A stretch of DNA of 64,000 bases from positions 35,499,676 through 35,563,675 of the forward strand of contig OZ024902.1 in assembly GCA_964017125.1 (NCBI GenBank), written 5' to 3'. Below are positions 59,401 through 64,000 of the stretch, piece after piece (the stretch's first letter is position 1; each line of letters begins with the position of its first letter). A program made the position numbers and the translations under genes. The notes beneath the pieces were generated by a model. It did no database searches, was not told the DNA's origin, and saw only the letters and a program-made list of their open reading frames with translations. This DNA is from Flabesymbios commensalis. Lineage: Eukaryota; Annelida; Polychaeta; Terebellida; Flabelligeridae.

Positions 59401-60628
59401 TTGTAAACCCAAAAATAATGTAGAGACAAGTATTAACAATGCTATCAATTCATATCCACTCTCCGTCAGTTTGAGAGCATTAGGGTTAATTGGAAAGGCA
59501 GTGTCTGGACCATGGATGCGCCTTGTAGGAGTAAAAGATTTAGGGATTCTTGATCTCAACACATATTTTGCAGAAGCTATTAACAATTTGAAACATTGGA
59601 GTGTAGATGCCTCTCCACTTCTGGCACCAGAAGGCCCACCAAGTGTATTTCAATCTGTTTCAATTCAGAGAGATAGAGTACTGGTCAAACTTTCTGCTGA
59701 ACATCCTACAAATACAGATGTTGAATTTTTGCTTCGAAAGCTATGTACTGCATGCCTTGTTGTAGCAGAACGTCAGCTAAGTACACAACTTGAAGGTGGA
59801 ATATTTTGTAATCCTTCACAAAAACTTTTAACAGAATCAACCTCCTGTTCCACAACAAACATAAGTGGTGAACGAAACTTTGCTCTGGCTGATGCACAGC
59901 TCAACCGAGCGAAAAATGCATCAATAGAATTTGTAACGTCTCGGGTAATGTATAGGACAAACAAAACAGGAAAATGGTTGTTGCAACAAACAGATGAAGA
60001 AAGTGATAAGTATGTTGAGGCTGCAACAAAGGAGGCTAGGGTCCTCCTTAAAAAGGACAGAGAAGCCAGGGAAAAAATAAAGACTGCGCTACAGGACAGA
60101 CTCACTCAGCTCCGTCAACAAAGACAAGCTAAGGAAGACTCCACTCGTACTAAATATGAACAATGGATTGAGGGTGTTATGGTAAATGGTGGATTGTGGA
60201 CCTCCACAGATGATATTGAGAAAAACATCAGCTCAGTATCCAAAACAAGAAAAACACAAGCTTTAGCTGCACAAATAAATGTAAGAACAAAAGTACTCAA
60301 GACAAACATCACAGAAAAAATTGTAATATCTAAGAGCACTGTAAGTGAACTCAAAGTCTTTTTGATCAATCTGATGAAGTCTGGAACACCCAATGAAATG
60401 AAGGACTTATTGGAAATTTTAGTAGCACCTATATCTATTGTCAGTAATAATTTTGTACAGCAATGGGAAGATGATGAAAATACTGTGTGGGTGGAAGGTG
60501 AGGTCATTGATTACATATCAGATACTAGAGAATATAAGATCTGTTACAGTGACTCTTCAATCTGTTACTTGACCACGGATGAATTCATCACCGATATTGT
60601 CATGGGAGATTTAGAATTAAATTTTTAA
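56463..60628 (+). CDS. Transposase-like gene, hAT-type DDE pattern, two exons
   Basis: Exon 1 (56463-56519) encodes MPRYQQFPEKQKASLQSLQ and ends in CAG|GTAATA. Exon 2 starts at 57661 after a pyrimidine-rich acceptor, in the same phase. The long exon has two reading segments: 57661 to about 59060, and about 59060-60628, the second offset by one base. The first segment has a lysine-rich coiled coil (residues about 150-300 from the 57664 ATG). It also has an aspartate in LKYDGTTK (58816) and another in NTMSDRCVTN (58999), 61 residues on. The second segment has KCAMHPLDSMA, GNRFHVYF, GLIGKAVSGPWM and NISGERNFALAD (Glu at 59870, about 290 residues after the second Asp). The carboxyl end (WVEGEVIDYI...YKICYSD...DEFITDI) looks like a Tudor/chromo-type barrel. 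The D-D-E spacing and ERxF motif match hAT-like RNase H transposases. The one-base offset may be a mutation, an assembly error or frameshifting. I recognise the general type but have no name for the family. Confidence 0.6.
56520..57660 (+). other. Intron of the transposase-like gene
   Basis: GTAATA donor at 56520 and TTTTATTTTAG acceptor at 57658-57660. It contains a palindromic mobile element (56728-56972), a G-run at 57447-57460 and, on the minus strand near 57230-57117, a short open stretch reading GLPTPTLEMLNENDLSDYDI whose origin is unknown. Confidence 0.6.
56728..56972. mobile_element. Hairpin-bearing MITE, CATCCACTACAAG family
   Basis: Same layout as 40988-41239, more diverged. Lies in the intron of the transposase-like gene. 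Confidence 0.7.
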
Positions 60629-61440
60629 TCATTTTTAAACCACAGCAGCTCAAGCCAGTAAACTATATTTTTGGCAGCGTTGGCAGCACAGGCAGCTGAC
60701 GCTAAAAGTACTCCACTTGTTATGCATATAACAGCATTTGGATTTGCTCATGAAAACACTGAACTTTACGAGAGTGACATGACAGTCGCTACGTTACACT
60801 TTTTCTGTTGTTGTTGTGAGCAAAACGAACTACTCCAAACTCATTTTATATATTTAATACAGATATTCTCATGGGATATTTAGCATTAAATTTGTAAACT
60901 TCTTAACCACGGCAGTTCAAAAACAGTGAAGGACATTGATTATTCAACATGTTCAAGTGGGTGGCACCAACATAGATAGGCCCACACTTCTGTCTTCTCT
61001 CAAGTTTTTGTACCTTCTGATTTTATTCATTTTTTGTAATGTTCTATAAACATAATAAAGAACTACTGCTCAAGGCATAGGAACTATAGCATTCTGCCAA
61101 ATGTCTGCTGGGACATCAGCGATGATAGGTATTATAAACAATACTGAACCATATATGAGATATCTACTTTTTACCTGAGGCAATGTACATTGTCAGCACA
61201 GGCAGCTGATAATGGGCTAAATATATTTCAGGCAGCGTAGGCAGCACATTGCAGCTAACGCTAGAAGTAATATGGTCAGTGACATTCACATTATAATATA
61301 AGAGCAGCAAGACATTATTTTACTTGTGAACACATAGCAGCAGTAGGATTTTTACATGGCAATACAGAACACTACGAGAGTGACATGACAGTCGCTACGT
61401 TACAATTTTCTGTTGTTGTCATGAGCAAGATAAACTATGT
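60593..61440 (+). repeat. Degenerate tandem duplications after the transposase-like gene
   Basis: The last 36 nt of coding sequence plus 3' flank (60593-60665) recur at 60862-60945, 269 bp on. The block at 60665-60835 (GGCAGCGTTGGCAGCACAGG, then GAGAGTGACATGACAGTCGC) recurs at 61222-61440. A third trace is at 61190-61215. An AATAAA at 61054-61059 is a possible polyadenylation signal. Confidence 0.75.
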
Positions 61441-61670
61441 ACTGAAACGCAATCATTGCATATGGCAGCAGCATCATCTTGCCTTGAGAGTGATACTAAG
61501 TGGTGGATATTTGTCCATATATATATCAAAGGAAGAGGTGAGTATATATTTATACTTCTACTATAAGAAGATACATATATACAAGTTGTAAAGTTGTGGA
61601 CTAGACGACAGGATATGGACTGGTTCCATATGCCTTCTTATGGAAAAGATCTGTTTCAGATCTGATTTTG

Positions 61671-63105
61671 TTTACCATAGTAACCAGGTGGTATATGGGA
61701 TTGATCATTACAAACATACAACAGATTTTCTCTACAGTAGTACTTATCATCATCTCATCAAGCATGTTAATAATAATATTGATAAGAAAATATTTATAAT
61801 TTAAAAATGCATGTAAATGCAAAAATTTACCACAGCAATTTGCTATGTATTACAATAATTATTGTTAGTGCATTTATTAGAAGTGTTTTTTGGTTGCAAT
61901 AATAACCAAGTGGTATGTTATGAACTGAAACATTACATAGCTGGGCCAATAGATTTGCTGATAGTACAAAATGAGGCACTTTACTTTAGTCAATGAACTG
62001 ATTTCCAGGCATATTGTTTCTTAATAAAAAATGTAATGTTTTTATACATGCTTTAAATTGGTTACCATAGCAACCTTTTGATATTTTTTTGGAAAATATG
62101 GTTGTCATAGTAACAGTGGACAGAGTTATAAGAAACTGACACAGTACTTAAATATTGTAAGTAAATCTGTTTAAATTATTGATATCAGTTAACGAACTGA
62201 TTGCTGGGTATAATGTTTTCACTTTAAAAAATACTATAATTTCTAGATTTATAATATGTATATTGGTTACCATAGCAGCCATAATTATCAATTTAATTTC
62301 AAGCATTTAAAAAAAAGAAAGACTGTGTTTTAAAATTGATAAAACTGACAACAAAAATCCCCAGTACGTTATTTTCGATAAACTTTTGATTTAACGGTAA
62401 AAGAGTAGTCACTGAATTTTGTTGCCATAGTAACCAAGCCACATGACATTGAAACATTATTGTTTAAAATTGTGTATATATGAATAATTTCCAGTTAAAG
62501 AACCGATTGTCTTACAGTACATTACCTGTTTACTTTAAAAATGTCATGATTTTCAAGAATTTTTGCACATGACAACCACTTATTAATCATCATTAGCTAC
62601 CATAGCAGCCGACTATCATTTTATTTTGAAGTATAATAAGATAAGAAAATACTATATAAAACATATCTATGTATATATATGCTAACATCAGCCGCAAAAA
62701 TCCCCAGTGAAATACATAATTTGATAAAAAGTTGTATTTATTGGGAAATATTTATTATTGAATTTGGTTACCATAGTAACCAAATCGCATGAGACAGTAC
62801 ATGAATCATTCATTTCAGTTGAACCTGTTAAAGAACTGATTGCCAGGTACATTGTTTTTTTACTTTGAAAATGTCATTGATTTTCTAGATTTTCAGTACA
62901 GAGTACCCAGGTGACCACTTATTATCATTGGTTACCATGGAAACCACTTCTTATCATTTTATTTTCAACTAATGTATATTAAAATAAAAATGTATTACAG
63001 TTATAATAATATATGCTAACTTCAGCCACAAAAAATCTCCAGTAAATTACATTTAATAAAATGTTTGATTTATTGTTACTGAGTCTGGTTGCCATGGTAA
63101 CCAAC
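61671..63105. repeat. Array of X-box-like palindromes, about 165-bp period
   Basis: Ten copies of a GTTRCCATRGYAAC-like palindrome start near 61671, 61891, 62061, 62101, 62266, 62421, 62597, 62766, 62931 and 63088. Most neighbours are 155-176 bp apart. Between them, longer units of about 330 bp are recognisable (CTAACTTCAGCCACAAAAA, and AAAGAACTGATTGCCAGGTA). The copy at 63088 (GTTGCCATGGTAAC) matches the RFX X-box consensus perfectly. No gene is seen in this block. Confidence 0.8.
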
Positions 63106-64000
63106 TTGTTCGAAACTGGAACAGTACATAAATACGCTTAGTAAATTTGTATATTATTAAGATACACTTAATTTCGGTCAATTTTGTCATACATATTTAT
63201 ATAATTCATATAATAAAACATTTACATTAATGATATATGGCATGTCACATTGTTTCTTGAATTTCCATAATTTATGCATTTAATTTGCATAATCCTATAG
63301 AAAAAATTGTAAAATTCCTTTTGATCATTTAGACCAACCGTTTTTTAAAAAGGAAAACATTTCTTAACATTTAGTAGAAGAATTAGAGGAATCGGTTGAA
63401 AACTAACAAAATTATCCTGGTCTGAATAGTCAGAACATCAAAATTGACTGAAAAACTGACAATTTCACAATAGGGATATATACAACTTCTGAATACAGAA
63501 CAATGAGGACAAAATTTGCATAATTGCCGAATCTTCAAATTGTCATATCTCCATGAATAAAAGAGATAATTGAAAAATTCAAAAAGTTTTTTACTCCTCC
63601 AGACCCATTCTTGGTGTTAAAACAAAAACAAATGAATTTCGATGTGAATTATTTTTTCATGTGATGTACCTACTAACTGTTAACAGTTAAACAGGCCATG
63701 AGTTGGTAATGTCACTAATGAAATGTTAATGATTCTTAAAAAACTATTTTCGACCTGATTATTCCCCGATATATTCAAATATGGCAGTCCACAGAAATAT
63801 CTCACGATTATGTACGCGGTCAGTAACAACCGGAGTTCACGTTTTATCGCTCACACAGTCCCCCACTGCAAGAACCAGGGCAGGCCCAAGATAGTCACCA
63901 GTCAAACCGGTGGGGCAACATTTTCCAAATATATAGGCTAGTCGGTTATCTAAGTATTCACCTATTTTAATTTAATTCAATACAACTGTTAAAGTTTACA
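63106..64000. other. No gene recognised at the right edge
   Basis: AT-rich sequence after the palindrome array. No terminal inverted repeat matching the left side of the transposase-like gene was found. Confidence 0.45.

Noticed and set aside
57664-60628. Viral or Polinton origin of the transposase-like gene
   Set aside because: No capsid, polymerase, protease or integrase-type neighbours; the D-D-E spacing with a long helical insert fits hAT-type transposases better.

Overview
This is a gene-poor, AT-rich, repeat-dense eukaryotic window. It has long spliced genes, GT-AG introns, many short palindromic DNA elements, tRNA-derived SINEs and LINE fragments. The gene content and the repeat style suggest a marine invertebrate deuterostome, with echinoderm or hemichordate as the best guess. 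I cannot fix the species from the sequence.

Two host genes can be read from end to end. (1) A plus-strand MNS1-like coiled-coil ciliary gene runs from 6729 to 21651. It has 11 exons, and phase-checked exon joins give 492 codons before the stop. (2) A minus-strand PIGB (GPI mannosyltransferase 3) runs from 45236 down to 36991. It has 9 coding exons and 613 codons. A third, partial minus-strand host gene between them (28495 to 23340) has a sushi/CCP domain exon, a transmembrane exon and a tyrosine-containing cytoplasmic tail exon. Its 5' end is not securely found. In human, PIGB and MNS1 both lie in 15q21.3, so the window may preserve an old linkage.

At the right (56463-60628, plus) sits a two-exon gene of about 1,000 codons in two reading segments offset by one base near 59060. 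It encodes an N-terminal coiled coil, an RNase H-like region with hAT-like D, D and E-R-x-F spacing, and a C-terminal Tudor/chromo-like beta-rich tail. I read it as an unfamiliar transposase-derived gene or a recently active DNA element. Its 3' flank is built of degenerate tandem duplications. Further downstream (61670-63105) lie ten palindromes resembling RFX X-boxes, mostly about 165 bp apart.

The rest is mostly mobile and repetitive DNA. At 1905-4865 there is a minus-strand LINE split by a TTAA-flanked piggyBac-type element. MNS1 introns hold a LINE 3' end, hAT-like and TA-flanked palindromic elements and a SINE. At 23622-25070 there are dimeric tRNA-derived SINEs, including a recent 443-bp tandem duplication. 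Tandem arrays lie at 32190-32985 and 47150-48130, the latter rich in nuclear-receptor half-sites. A pogo/Tigger-like element occupies 45282-46699, close to the PIGB start codon. A second LINE (48830-51060) and a Mutator-like TIR element (51476-52217) sit in a tandemly repeated DNA block. No rRNA gene, clear functional tRNA gene, CRISPR array or viral element was recognised.
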